From Hyphomicrobium_A sp036559705 (GTDB lineage: Bacteria > Pseudomonadota > Alphaproteobacteria > Rhizobiales > Hyphomicrobiaceae), in assembly GCA_036559705.1 (NCBI GenBank), contig DATBSP010000120.1, positions 1 to 29,966 on the forward strand: DNA of 29,966 bases, read 5' to 3'. Position 1 is the stretch's first letter, and each line of letters opens with the position of its first letter. Shown here one piece after another: positions 14,894 to 22,845 of this stretch. The translations under genes and the position numbers were made by a program. The notes under the pieces were generated by a model. The model saw nothing but the letters and a program-made list of their open reading frames with translations. It was not told the origin of the DNA and made no database searches.

Positions 14894-15847
14894 TCAGCTC
14901 TTCATATGCGCGCGGATCAGGCGGCCGATTTCGAAGGCTCGCTGCTCGATGAGAGCCGGGATCTCGCACGCCATGGTGAGGTTCTGCTGGCGCTCCTGGA
15001 AGATGCGGGCGTTCCAGTTGTACTCCTGCTGCTCGGGCGTTAGCTTGGTCTCGGTCGGCAGGAGCTCGTCCGTCGCCGCGATGCCCTTCTCGGCGAGGTT
15101 CTGGCCCTCGCGCTCGAGCTCCGCCGCGCGCCCTTTCTGGCGCTTCTGGAAATCCTCGACTTTCGCCATCACGAACTGACGGTCGGTGTTGATCTGGTCC
15201 AGCACGCTGGCGAACAGCTCGGTGAGCTTCTGGTCGCGCTCCGCCTCAGGAATCTTGGCGGCGAACTCCTTGATCGCCTTCTCGGCATCCTCGGATGAGA
15301 CACGCCGGCTTTCGAGGACTTCCGTCAGATCGCGGATCGACGGATCGAACTCCTTGATGCCGTCGATCGGCGGTCCATCCCAGACCTGCGCCGGCGAGAT
15401 GATCGGTACCTTGCGCTGAACGCACGGCCAATCGGGGCTGCTGATAATGTCGGCCGGAGAGAACTTGACGGCCGCATTGTCGCTCGGGGTCACCGCGGCG
15501 TCGGGGGTGAAGGCCGGATGATTGCCGAGAGGTGCGCCCGCTTCCATGCCGCCGGGGCGTGCGCCGGGTACAACGCCGGGCGCGATACCCGGCTGGGCTT
15601 CCTGCGTTGGCGTAGGCTTAGGGTCCTCCATGCCGCCGGGGCGCGCACCGGGCACAACGCCGGGCGCGATGCCGGGCGCCAGCTCGGGCGCCGGCTTCAC
15701 CTCGGCGGGTGCGTCGGTCTTCGGCGGAGCGGGTGTCTGCGCCTGCAGCGCCAAGACCGTGCCCGTTGCCCACACAGCTGCCAGCGCTCCCACGCCGACG
15801 GCGCGCTTCAAAGTGTTTGCCGCGCTTGTCTTGTTTGTCTTGGTCAT
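14894..15847 (-). CDS. exported coiled-coil protein of the lut-type cluster (LutG-like)
   Basis: This 317-residue protein has an N-terminal hydrophobic export segment (VGVGALAAVWATGTVLAL). A Pro/Ala/Gly-rich region follows, with a perfect 17-residue duplication (residues 58-74 and 86-102). The conserved part starts at SSPDWPCVQRKVPIISPAQVWDGPPIDG. A long charged helical region (about 165-285) follows, suited to a coiled coil. The segment MACEIPALIEQRAFEIGRLIRAHMK closes the protein. WPCVQRKVP and the final Cys could pair. Its gene starts 4 bases after the permease stop. An exported protein in this position belongs to the lanthanide utilisation/transport cluster of Methylorubrum; the exact correspondence is inferred. 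Confidence 0.75.
   Translation of the reverse strand: MTKTNKTSAANTLKRAVGVGALAAVWATGTVLALQAQTPAPPKTDAPAEVKPAPELAPGIAPGVVPGARPGGMEDPKPTPTQEAQPGIAPGVVPGARPGGMEAGAPLGNHPAFTPDAAVTPSDNAAVKFSPADIISSPDWPCVQRKVPIISPAQVWDGPPIDGIKEFDPSIRDLTEVLESRRVSSEDAEKAIKEFAAKIPEAERDQKLTELFASVLDQINTDRQFVMAKVEDFQKRQKGRAAELEREGQNLAEKGIAATDELLPTETKLTPEQQEYNWNARIFQERQQNLTMACEIPALIEQRAFEIGRLIRAHMKS
15542..15676 (-). repeat. in-frame 51-base duplication within the LutG-like gene
   Basis: Positions 15626-15676 and 15542-15592 both encode PGIAPGVVPGARPGGME. The two copies are identical at protein level with several synonymous changes, at a spacing of 84 bases (28 codons). This indicates an old but conserved duplication in a flexible Pro/Gly linker. 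Confidence 0.85.
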
Positions 15848-15851
15848 TCTC

Positions 15852-16931
15852 TTACGCTCCCGAACCCGGTCCGCCCCGGCGGGCGATCAGGCCTTTTGAT
15901 GGGTTATAGGCAAAGATGGCTGCACCGAGGAACACCGCGGTGCAGGCGAGCACGATGCCGAGTGAGGGCCAGTCGACCTGGCCGTAGAGCGCAAAGCGGA
16001 TGAGCTCGACGGCGTGGGTGAAGGGATTGATTAGGCACAACTGGTAGAGCAACACGCTCGATTCCTTGACGCGCCACAGCGGGTAGAGCGCCGAGGACGC
16101 GAAGAACATCGGAAAGATCACGAAGTTCATCACGCCGGCGAAGTTCTCGAGCTGCTTGATCACCGACGACATGAAGAGGGCGAGCGAGCCCAACATCAGT
16201 CCGGAGATGACGAGCGCGGGCGCCACGGTGATGTAGTTCATCGACGGCGGCGATAGTCGCCAGGCGTAGATGACCCAGGCTATGACGGCGAGTTCGACCA
16301 CAGCGGCAACGATCAGCGCGTTCTGCATAAAGCGCTCGGACAGCCGCTCGGTCGCCGAGTTGAACATGATGAGGGCGACGAGCAGCGCCGGCGTCGCCAG
16401 CAACAGCGGATAGCCCCAGCCGGAAAGCTCCGCCTCCCAGAAATAGAAAATGGCGAGGAAAACATAAGCCTGGATGGCGGCCACGGCGACGCCGCCGATG
16501 AGCTTGGAGACCAGAAGGAAGGAACGCGGGAACGGGCTGACGAGAAGCGTGCGCATGGCGCCAGTCTCGCGGTCGTACACCATCGACAGCGACGACTGCA
16601 TGGCATTGAAGAGAAGGATCATGCCGAGCAGGCCCGGCACCACGTACACCTCGTAGAGAACATAGGTTTCGTAGGGCGGAATGATCGACACGCCGAGGGT
16701 TTGGCGGAAGCCTGCGGCGAAGATGAACAGCCAGATGAGCGGGCGCACCAGCGCCGACATGAAACGCTCGCGCTGGTGCAGATAGCGCAACACCTCGCGC
16801 CAGACGATGCCCTTGAGGCAAATCACATACGCGCGCAATCCCAGGCGCGGCGGCTCGCTGCCCCAGGCGCGATCGCTGATGCGCGTCGATACGCTGGCGT
16901 GGCGCGGCGCGGTGGCGGTGTAGGCGGTCAT
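15852..16931 (-). CDS. lutF: ABC-2 type permease of the PQQ-alcohol/lut system
   Basis: The start at 16931 overlaps the ATPase stop by 4 bases (ATGA); the upstream in-frame extension runs through the ATPase gene and is rejected. This gives 359 residues. The N-terminal cytoplasmic part contains LRAYVICLKGIVWREVLRYLHQRERFMSAL, then RPLIWLFIFAAGF starts the first membrane segment. About six hydrophobic segments follow in the ABC-2 exporter-permease pattern, with LLFNAMQSSLSMVYDRETGAMRTLLVSPFPR as the coupling region and INPFTHAVELIRFALYGQ near the end. With the neighbouring ATPase and binding protein it matches the ABC system linked to PQQ alcohol oxidation and, in Methylorubrum, to lanthanide handling. 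Direction of transport is not certain. Confidence 0.85.
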   Translation of the reverse strand: MTAYTATAPRHASVSTRISDRAWGSEPPRLGLRAYVICLKGIVWREVLRYLHQRERFMSALVRPLIWLFIFAAGFRQTLGVSIIPPYETYVLYEVYVVPGLLGMILLFNAMQSSLSMVYDRETGAMRTLLVSPFPRSFLLVSKLIGGVAVAAIQAYVFLAIFYFWEAELSGWGYPLLLATPALLVALIMFNSATERLSERFMQNALIVAAVVELAVIAWVIYAWRLSPPSMNYITVAPALVISGLMLGSLALFMSSVIKQLENFAGVMNFVIFPMFFASSALYPLWRVKESSVLLYQLCLINPFTHAVELIRFALYGQVDWPSLGIVLACTAVFLGAAIFAYNPSKGLIARRGGPGSGA

Positions 16932-17710
16932 GCGGCGCGCTCCGTGGTGCCGATATCGGTGATCTTGCGAAAGGCGTCGCTGACCGACTGCGTTCCCGTC
17001 TTGGTCAACAGGTCGGGCACCGACCCGTTGAACAGCACGCGCCCCTTGTGCAGCAGCACGACGAGATCGGTGGGCAGAACCTCGTCGAACAAGTGCGTTG
17101 CCCACAGCACGCCGAGGCCTTCCTTTTCGACCAGCGAGCGCACGATGTTGATGACGCTCTCGCGCGAGCCGATGTCGAGGCCGACGGTGGGCTCGTCGAG
17201 CAGCAGCAGCGAAGGTTGATGCAGCAGCGAGCGGGCGATCTCGACGCGGCGGGCTTGGCCGCCGGAAAGGTTGCGCACTTTCTCGCGCGCCCGATCGCCG
17301 AGCCCGACGATCTGCAACGCCCGCTCGGTCCGCCGCCGCGCCTCGCGGCCGCCGATGCCGTGCAAGGCGCAGTGATACAAGAGGTTTTGCTTCAAGGTGA
17401 GATCGAGATCGAGTGCCCGGCTCTGGAATACGACGCCAAGGCGCTGAAGCGCCGCCGAGGCGCGGCGGCGGATGTCGTCGCCGAAAATGCGGATTTCGCC
17501 GGTGACGTTGTCGTAGAGCCGCGTGACAAGGGCAAACAGCGTCGACTTGCCTGCGCCGTTAAGGCCCAGCAGCACGACAAAGCGGCCACGCGGGATGCTC
17601 AGCGTCACGTCGTTGAGAGCGAGGTTCTCACCGAAGGCGTGGCTGACGTTCTTGACGTCGAGCGCAGGCGCGCCGACGTCAGACGGATGCGTTTCAGATG
17701 CCATATCCAT
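16928..17710 (-). CDS. lutE: ABC transporter ATP-binding protein of the lut system
   Basis: This 260-residue ATPase has all family motifs: Walker A GLNGAGKS (49-56), Q-loop Gln96 (VVFQSRA), signature LSGGQ (148-152), Walker B with LLLLDEP (168-174), D-loop GLD and the switch His206 (WATHLFDE). The CLASS fits the PQQ-dependent alcohol dehydrogenase-associated ATPases. The stop overlaps the permease start (16928-16931), so both are made together. A second in-frame ATG is at 17704; no strong RBS decides between them. The 168 bases upstream, before the end of the beta-propeller gene, hold no gene. Confidence 0.9.
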   Translation of the reverse strand: MDMASETHPSDVGAPALDVKNVSHAFGENLALNDVTLSIPRGRFVVLLGLNGAGKSTLFALVTRLYDNVTGEIRIFGDDIRRRASAALQRLGVVFQSRALDLDLTLKQNLLYHCALHGIGGREARRRTERALQIVGLGDRAREKVRNLSGGQARRVEIARSLLHQPSLLLLDEPTVGLDIGSRESVINIVRSLVEKEGLGVLWATHLFDEVLPTDLVVLLHKGRVLFNGSVPDLLTKTGTQSVSDAFRKITDIGTTERAA

Positions 17711-17878
17711 ACGACGATTTCACCGTCAGCCTTTCACTTCAAGCCATTGGAAACATTTGGTTGTTTCTCGCCGGCTTGGCCACGCTAAAGGCAAGCGGCC
17801 GTTCGTCTTTTTTGCTCCAGTACGACTGTCATCTTGTTCCGCAAGGCCACCGAGCCTCTCGAATAGAACAGCGAAAGT

Positions 17879-18862
17879 TTAGAATGGCGCCACCACGACG
17901 CCCCAAGGGTAACGGCCAGTGCGGATCGACTTGATCACCTTCATGGCGTCAACGTCTATCACCGACACGTCGTTCGATGCACCGTTGGTGGTTAGAAGTT
18001 TCTTGCCGTCGGGTGTCAAAGCAAGTTGCCACACGCGCTGGCCGACTAGCAGGTACTTGATGACCTTGAAGGTCGCCGTGTCGACCACGGCAACGCGGTT
18101 GGCCGGGCCGAGGGCGACGAAGGCATACTTGCCATCCAACGTGATACGCACGCCGACCGGCTGGATGGCTTCTTTGGTGACGCCGGGAATGTCGAAGTGG
18201 ATCTTGCTGATCACCTTGCGGTCGGCCGGATTGATCACCGTCACGGTGCCGCCGATCTCCGAGCTCACCCACAGCTGCGTGCCGGCCGGATTGAAGATGG
18301 CGACGCGCGGGCGGCTGTCGACCAGCACGTTGTCGAATGTCTTGTGCGTGGTCGTGTCGATGAAGTGGGCCATGTTGGTCGTCTCGGACGTGTTGACCAG
18401 CACCTTGCCGTCCGGGCTCATGCCCATACCCTCCGGCTCGACGCCGACCGGGATGTCACCGATGACCTTGCTGCTGTTGATGTCGACGACTGTGACGAGG
18501 TTGTCGTCCTCGTTGGCGACATATAGCGGGTTGCCGGAAGGATGCAGGATGAGCAGCTCGGGATCCGGGCCCGACGGCAGCGTCTTCACCAGCTCGTATG
18601 TCTTGGTGTCGTAGACCTGAATGATGTTGTCGTCGCTGGTGCAGACGATCAGCCACTTGCCATCGTTCGACAGGATGACGCCGCGCGGGCGCTGACCGAC
18701 GGAGAAAGTCTTGATCACCTCGAGCTTCTCGGTGTCGATGACCGACACCGAGTTGTCCTTCTCGTTGGTGACGAACGCCGTATAGGCCTTGGCCGCAGGC
18801 GCTGGCAGGGCGAGGGCGGTTCCGATGCCGAGCAGCACGGCAAGGCCGACGTTGAAGCGCAT
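17879..18862 (-). CDS. PQQ-dependent catabolism-associated YVTN beta-propeller protein
   Basis: This 327-residue protein has a cleavable signal peptide (MRFNVGLAVLLGIGTALALPAPAAKA). Seven YVTN-like repeats follow, such as YTAFVTNEKDNSVSVIDTEK, PLYVANEDDNLVTVVDINS and KLLTTNGASNDVSVIDVDA, ending YPWGVVVAPF. Proteins of this type accompany the ABC components in PQQ alcohol oxidation clusters, and one is part of the lut cluster. An AGGAGG lies about 9 bases before the ATG. It follows the binding-protein gene with a 58-base gap, probably in the same transcript. It may act as a periplasmic scaffold or metal-binding partner, but nothing in the sequence proves this. Confidence 0.88.
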   Translation of the reverse strand: MRFNVGLAVLLGIGTALALPAPAAKAYTAFVTNEKDNSVSVIDTEKLEVIKTFSVGQRPRGVILSNDGKWLIVCTSDDNIIQVYDTKTYELVKTLPSGPDPELLILHPSGNPLYVANEDDNLVTVVDINSSKVIGDIPVGVEPEGMGMSPDGKVLVNTSETTNMAHFIDTTTHKTFDNVLVDSRPRVAIFNPAGTQLWVSSEIGGTVTVINPADRKVISKIHFDIPGVTKEAIQPVGVRITLDGKYAFVALGPANRVAVVDTATFKVIKYLLVGQRVWQLALTPDGKKLLTTNGASNDVSVIDVDAMKVIKSIRTGRYPWGVVVAPF

Positions 18863-18920
18863 TACGCGATTTCCTCCTGGGATATTTCTGGGCCGTTGGC
18901 GGCGCTTGGCGTTTGCACGC

Positions 18921-20300
18921 TCATTGGGTAAACGCTCGGCATTTGGTTTCCGGCTTGTCGACTCCGAGCGTGTCGAGTTCGCTGGATTGATGCAAGAAGC
19001 CCGGCTGCGGCGAGACGCTGACCAAGAGTTTGGGCGTCGTCACCAGCACCGGCTGTCGGATCTGACCATTCCAATTGCGCAACGACAGGCCGACGCCCTT
19101 GAAGCCCGCAACGTCGAAGCTCGGGCCCTTAATGTAGGCGACGAGATCCTGATACTTGCCGGATTTGGTACGCGAAGCCGCTTCGCCCACGATGCGCGCA
19201 GCGAGCCAGGCGTTGTAGTCGATGGGGCGCATGGTGCGGTCGGCCAATCGCTTGAAGCGGTTCTGGAACTGTGTGCCGCCCCATAGCTCGATGGCCGGGT
19301 GCCAGCTTTCGGCGACAAGACCCGCCGTGCCGGCCACTGGACGCGGATCCCAAGTGCGATAGGGAAGGTAGTCGCCGAACAGATTGCCCTCGTCCGCAAC
19401 GACGAGGACGTCGTAGTCGGGTGCGTTCTGCGTGAAGGTCGGAATCTGTTGCTGCACCTGCTCGAAGCCGCCGTCGGTGCGACGGCTGCCCGAGTCGTAG
19501 GTGAACGTGCGCTCCTCGACGATCTTGGCGCCAAAGCGCTTGGCGGAGCGGCGCACAGACTCGGCAAACAGCTTGTCCTTCTCGGAGGGACCGAGCACCA
19601 GCAGCCAGTGGGGCCACTTCTTCCATACGAGATATTGGGCGAGCGCGTCCGTTAGCATCGAGCGCGTCGGTGCCGTGTGCAGCACTTGCGGGCGGCAGTT
19701 CTCCTCGCGCAAGCTGTCATCGGGCGCGCTATAATTGATGAGAAGCGCCTCCTTGCCCTTGAGGGCGTCAGCCATTTTCAGGAGCGTATCGGGCGGGGCA
19801 TCGACGATGATGAAGTGCGCGCCGGCGTCGACCCTTTGCACCACGTCCTGGATCAGCTTGGCCGGATCGGCTTCTTCGATCGGGTCGAGCTTGAACTCCT
19901 GATTCATAAAGCGGCCGGTGGTGTTGTTGTCGGTGATCGCCAGCTTGGCGCCTGCGATGCCGAGATCCTTCGGCGGCAGATCGAGCAGGGATAGCGGCAG
20001 CGGCTCGTCGCGCAACTCGCGCGCGAGCACGATGGGAATGACGACGCGGTTGGGGTCGGGCGCCTCAGCTTTCGCTGCGTCGGCCTGGGGAACATCGGCG
20101 GCAGGTGCTGCCGGCACTGCCGGGGCGGCAGCCTCGGCGGGCTTGGGATCGGCGGGCGGCGGCGCCTCCTGCGCCAGGCCCAACGCCGGGCTCAATGCCA
20201 TGATCGCGGCCAGCAGGCCCATGAGCACCGCGCCACGGCGTCTTACAGAGGTCGGCACGCTGCCACGCGAGCGCTGCTTAGCTTCGCCTGTTGCGATCAA
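18921..20300 (-). CDS. lutA: periplasmic substrate-binding protein of the lut-type ABC system
   Basis: Translation is called from a TTG at 20300 because AGGAGG lies 8 bases before it and no better start fits the signal peptide (VRRRGAVLMGLLAAIMALSPALGLAQ). The protein has 459 residues. A Pro/Ala-rich linker (about 46-75) follows the signal. The rest is a type-1 periplasmic-binding fold like branched-chain amino-acid receptors (VVIPIVLARELRDEPLPLSLLDLPPKDLGIAGAKLAITDNNTTG; WLLVLGPSEKDKLFAESVRRSAKRFG; DYDVLVVADEGNLFGDYLPYRTWDPRPVAGTAG). It matches the binding protein of PQQ-linked ABC systems. The Methylorubrum counterpart, LutA, is tied to lanthanides. Specificity here is inferred from context. 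Confidence 0.85.
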   Translation of the reverse strand: MIATGEAKQRSRGSVPTSVRRRGAVLMGLLAAIMALSPALGLAQEAPPPADPKPAEAAAPAVPAAPAADVPQADAAKAEAPDPNRVVIPIVLARELRDEPLPLSLLDLPPKDLGIAGAKLAITDNNTTGRFMNQEFKLDPIEEADPAKLIQDVVQRVDAGAHFIIVDAPPDTLLKMADALKGKEALLINYSAPDDSLREENCRPQVLHTAPTRSMLTDALAQYLVWKKWPHWLLVLGPSEKDKLFAESVRRSAKRFGAKIVEERTFTYDSGSRRTDGGFEQVQQQIPTFTQNAPDYDVLVVADEGNLFGDYLPYRTWDPRPVAGTAGLVAESWHPAIELWGGTQFQNRFKRLADRTMRPIDYNAWLAARIVGEAASRTKSGKYQDLVAYIKGPSFDVAGFKGVGLSLRNWNGQIRQPVLVTTPKLLVSVSPQPGFLHQSSELDTLGVDKPETKCRAFTQ

Positions 20301-20571
20301 GCTCTTTTCCTCCTGGCTGCCCGGCCCGCTTGGTTTGCAGGCTGCACCTTTAAGGTGTCTCCGGGCGGTCTGTTACTATGTTGCAGTAAAAGGGTATGGG
20401 GTGCCCCCCTTGTCAAGGTCTCCCGATTTTACTCGCGTACTTGTGACCCTTGCTGCGCCACCACGCGGCAACAACCCCCTTGCAATTGCCCCCCTGTTCG
20501 GCACACCTAACCCTAACACTATAACAGTCTAAGCAGCCGAGAACGCGGCGCGCGCGTCCAGGGGAAACGTC
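20301..20571. promoter_or_regulatory. divergent lut regulatory region rich in palindromes
   Basis: Two TTG-starting genes diverge from this 271-base gap. Four dyads are packed into 74 bases: CACCTT-t-AAGGTG (20345-20357), TTACT-N7-AGTAA (20373-20389), GGGGTGCCCC (20398-20407) and CCTTG-t-CAAGG (20408-20418). A minus-strand TTGACA (20416 to 20411) lies inside the last one and is a candidate -35 for the binding-protein gene, without a good -10. TATAAC at 20520-20525 is a possible -10 for the rightward gene. Confidence 0.5.
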
Positions 20572-21096
20572 TTGATTGTTAAACGGATTGTCATCTTCGC
20601 GTTGGCGCTGGCGGTGTTTCCGGCAGCCGTGCTGGCTGCTGGGCAGAAGGCGGTCATTTTCCCCTTTGACCTCATCGATCAAAGCCAGCAGTTCGAAATC
20701 GGGTTAATGCCGAAGGGTCTTGACCCGGAGGACAAGCGACGCCTGCAGGTCATAACCGACGAATTGGTGAAGCTCACCAAGGAGAGCGGCCGTTACGAGG
20801 TCGTCGATACGGCGCCCATCGCCAAGGACATCGAAGACAAATCGCCGATGTACAAGTGCAACGGCTGCGAGGACGATCTGGCAAAGAAAGTCGGCGCGGA
20901 CATCGCTTTCATCGGTACTGTGCGCAAGGCGTCCGATGTGCTGTTTACAGTCAGCATCTACGTGCGCGACGTGGCGAACCAGAAGGTGATCCGCCAGGGA
21001 TCCAGCGAGATCTACGGGAACACCGACAAAATGTGGTTGCGCGCCGTGAACTACATCGTTGACCGACGCCTCTACGCGCAGGGAGAGGCGAAATGA
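20572..21096 (+). CDS. small exported protein, DUF2380/DUF3280-like, of the lut neighbourhood
   Basis: This 174-residue protein starts at a TTG 8 bases after GGGGAAA, with a signal peptide (IVIFALALAVFPAAVLA). It continues KAVIFPFDLIDQS, a helical SGRYEVVDTAPIAKDIEDK segment, a CxxC pair (Cys96, Cys99 in YKCNGCEDDLAKK) and a strand set IAFIGTVRKASDVLFTVSIYVRD. The pattern resembles DUF2380/DUF3280 proteins and the CsgG/TolB-like alpha-beta fold. The stop overlaps the next start by 4 bases, tying it to the ABC importer downstream. Exported proteins of unknown function occur at this place in the lut cluster; whether this is the LutB equivalent is a guess. Confidence 0.75.
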   Translation: MIVKRIVIFALALAVFPAAVLAAGQKAVIFPFDLIDQSQQFEIGLMPKGLDPEDKRRLQVITDELVKLTKESGRYEVVDTAPIAKDIEDKSPMYKCNGCEDDLAKKVGADIAFIGTVRKASDVLFTVSIYVRDVANQKVIRQGSSEIYGNTDKMWLRAVNYIVDRRLYAQGEAK

Positions 21097-22082
21097 TCGA
21101 TCGTCGCCGCGTCCTGCTTGCCGGCGGCGCCGCTGCCCTGGTGAGCGCCGGCCTGCCGATGCAGCGCGCCGCTGCGGCCGGTGAGCTACGCGTGGCTTCG
21201 CTCAAGTTCGGCTCGCTGAGCTGGCTGCTGGAAACGATACGGGCCGAGGGCCTCGCCGAGAAGGCCGGCGTCAACGTCATCGTCTTCGAAGTGGCGACCA
21301 ACCAGGCCGGACCCGTCGCGCTGCTTTCCGGCGAGGCGGACGTGATCGTCAGCGACTGGCCGTGGGCCTTGCGCCAGCGGGCGATGGGCGAGCAGGTGAA
21401 GTTCGCGCCCTACTCGTCGGCGCTCGGCGCCGTGATGGTGGCGCCGGATTCGCCCATTCAAAAGCTGGCCGATCTCAAGGGTAAGAAGCTCGGCGTCGCC
21501 GGCGGTGCCATCGACAAGAGCTGGCTGCTGCTGCGCGCCTATTCGAAGAAGGAGCTCGGCACCGACATCGCGCAGTTGGCGTTGCCCTCATACGGCGCCG
21601 CTCCGTTGATCACCGAGGAAACGCGCAGCGGCCGCCTCGATGCGGTGCTCAATTTCTGGACCTACGCAGCACGCCTGCAGGGCGACAATTACCGTACGAT
21701 CATCGGCATGGATGACGTTCTGAAGGCGTTGGGCATCGAGCCGGTGCCACCGCTCGTCGGCTTCATTTGGCGCGAGCAGACGGAAGCCAAGAAGAGCACC
21801 GAGATAGCCGCCTTCCTCTCCGCTGTAACTCAAGGCAACGCCGTTCTCGCGAAGTCCGACGCCGCTTGGGACCGCATCCGCCATCTCGTGCGGCCCGAGA
21901 ACGACGCCGAGTTCGCGGCCATCAAGGCGTATTACCGCGCCGGCATTCCGCCCCCCTGGACCGGGGCGGAAACGAAATCCGCCGAGAAGCTGACACAGGT
22001 GTTGGTCGACGTCGGTGGCGCCCAGCTGCTTGGCAGTGACACGCAGTTCGATCCCAAGCTGTTCCATGCGGCAGGCAGTTAA
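21093..22082 (+). CDS. NitT/TauT-type ABC transporter substrate-binding protein
   Basis: This 329-residue protein begins MIDRRRVLLAGGAAALVSAGL, a twin-arginine-like or long signal sequence with cleavage near MQRAAAA. The mature part has the NMT1/SsuA-like fold: LRVASLKFGSLSWLLETIRAEGL, ALLSGEADVIVSDWPWAL, LADLKGKKLGVAGGAIDKSWLLLRAY, and ETRSGRLDAVLNFWTYAARL. These families bind sulfonates, nitrate, aromatic acids or pyrimidines. No residue set here tells which. The ATG overlaps the upstream gene's stop (ATGA), and the permease start lies inside its 3' end. The gene chain makes co-expression with the lut-side gene very likely. Confidence 0.88.
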   Translation: MIDRRRVLLAGGAAALVSAGLPMQRAAAAGELRVASLKFGSLSWLLETIRAEGLAEKAGVNVIVFEVATNQAGPVALLSGEADVIVSDWPWALRQRAMGEQVKFAPYSSALGAVMVAPDSPIQKLADLKGKKLGVAGGAIDKSWLLLRAYSKKELGTDIAQLALPSYGAAPLITEETRSGRLDAVLNFWTYAARLQGDNYRTIIGMDDVLKALGIEPVPPLVGFIWREQTEAKKSTEIAAFLSAVTQGNAVLAKSDAAWDRIRHLVRPENDAEFAAIKAYYRAGIPPPWTGAETKSAEKLTQVLVDVGGAQLLGSDTQFDPKLFHAAGS

Positions 22083-22845
22083 CGCGCCGGCGCACGGCTT
22101 CAAGGTCGGGCGCCTCGGCTGGTCGTTGATCTCACTTCTCGCGCTTGTGGGGCTTTGGGAGCTTGCCGCCGTCATCGCGCAAAGCCGGTACTTGCCGGGG
22201 CCCGTGACGGTCATCGACGTCATGGTGCGCGAGGCCGAGGCCGGCGAGCTGTGGGGCAATATCGCCGCCACGCTGATCCGCGTCGCCTTCAGCTTCGTCG
22301 TCGCTATGTTCATCGGCTCCGCCATCGGGGTGGCGCTCGGGCGCTATCCGATGGCCGACCGCTTCTTCGACGCCTGGCTGATCTTCTTCCTCAATCTGCC
22401 GGCGCTCGTCATCATCGTCCTTTGTTACATCTGGTTCGGGCTGACGGAGGTGGCGGCAATCACCGCCGTCGCTATCAACAAGATCCCCAACGTCGCCGTG
22501 ACCATGCGCGAGGGCGCGCGCAGCCTCTCCAAAGATCTGAGCGAGATGGCGCACATCTACCGCTTCGGCTGGTGGAAGACGCTGCGCCACGTGACACTGC
22601 CGCAGCTGGCACCGTTCTTCGCCGCCGCGTCACGCTCGGGACTGGCGCTCGTGTGGAAGATCGTGCTCGTCGTCGAAGCCTTCGGCCGCTCCGACGGCGT
22701 CGGCCATCAGCTCAACATCGCTTTCCAGCTCTTCGACGTGCCGATGATCCTATCGTACGCGCTGGCCTTCATCGTCGTCGTGCAGATTATCGAGCTGGCG
22801 ATCATGCAGCCGCTCATCGCGAGGGCCAATAGATGGCGCCGGTGA
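22066..22845 (+). CDS. NitT/TauT-type ABC transporter permease
   Basis: The start at 22066 (MRQAVNAPAHGFKVGRLGWSL) is preferred; it overlaps the binding-protein gene by 17 bases. The in-frame sequence before it reads through the binding-protein gene. The 259-residue protein has about six membrane segments (LISLLALVGLWELAAVIA; VAFSFVVAMFIGSAIGVALG; WLIFFLNLPALVIIVLCYIWFGL). The coupling EAA loop reads MREGARSLSKDLSEMAHIYRFGWWKTLRHVTLPQLAPFF. This is the SsuC/TauC permease family. It overlaps the ATPase gene by 13 bases. Substrate is unknown. Confidence 0.9.
   Translation: MRQAVNAPAHGFKVGRLGWSLISLLALVGLWELAAVIAQSRYLPGPVTVIDVMVREAEAGELWGNIAATLIRVAFSFVVAMFIGSAIGVALGRYPMADRFFDAWLIFFLNLPALVIIVLCYIWFGLTEVAAITAVAINKIPNVAVTMREGARSLSKDLSEMAHIYRFGWWKTLRHVTLPQLAPFFAAASRSGLALVWKIVLVVEAFGRSDGVGHQLNIAFQLFDVPMILSYALAFIVVVQIIELAIMQPLIARANRWRR

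Noticed and set aside
20411..20416. Minus-strand TTGACA as a full promoter for the binding-protein gene
   Set aside because: No acceptable -10 hexamer lies 16-19 bases downstream; kept only as a candidate -35 within the regulatory region.
20505..20517. CCTAACCCTAAC, resembling a telomere-type repeat
   Set aside because: Only two 6-base copies in a bacterial promoter region; chance is enough to explain it.
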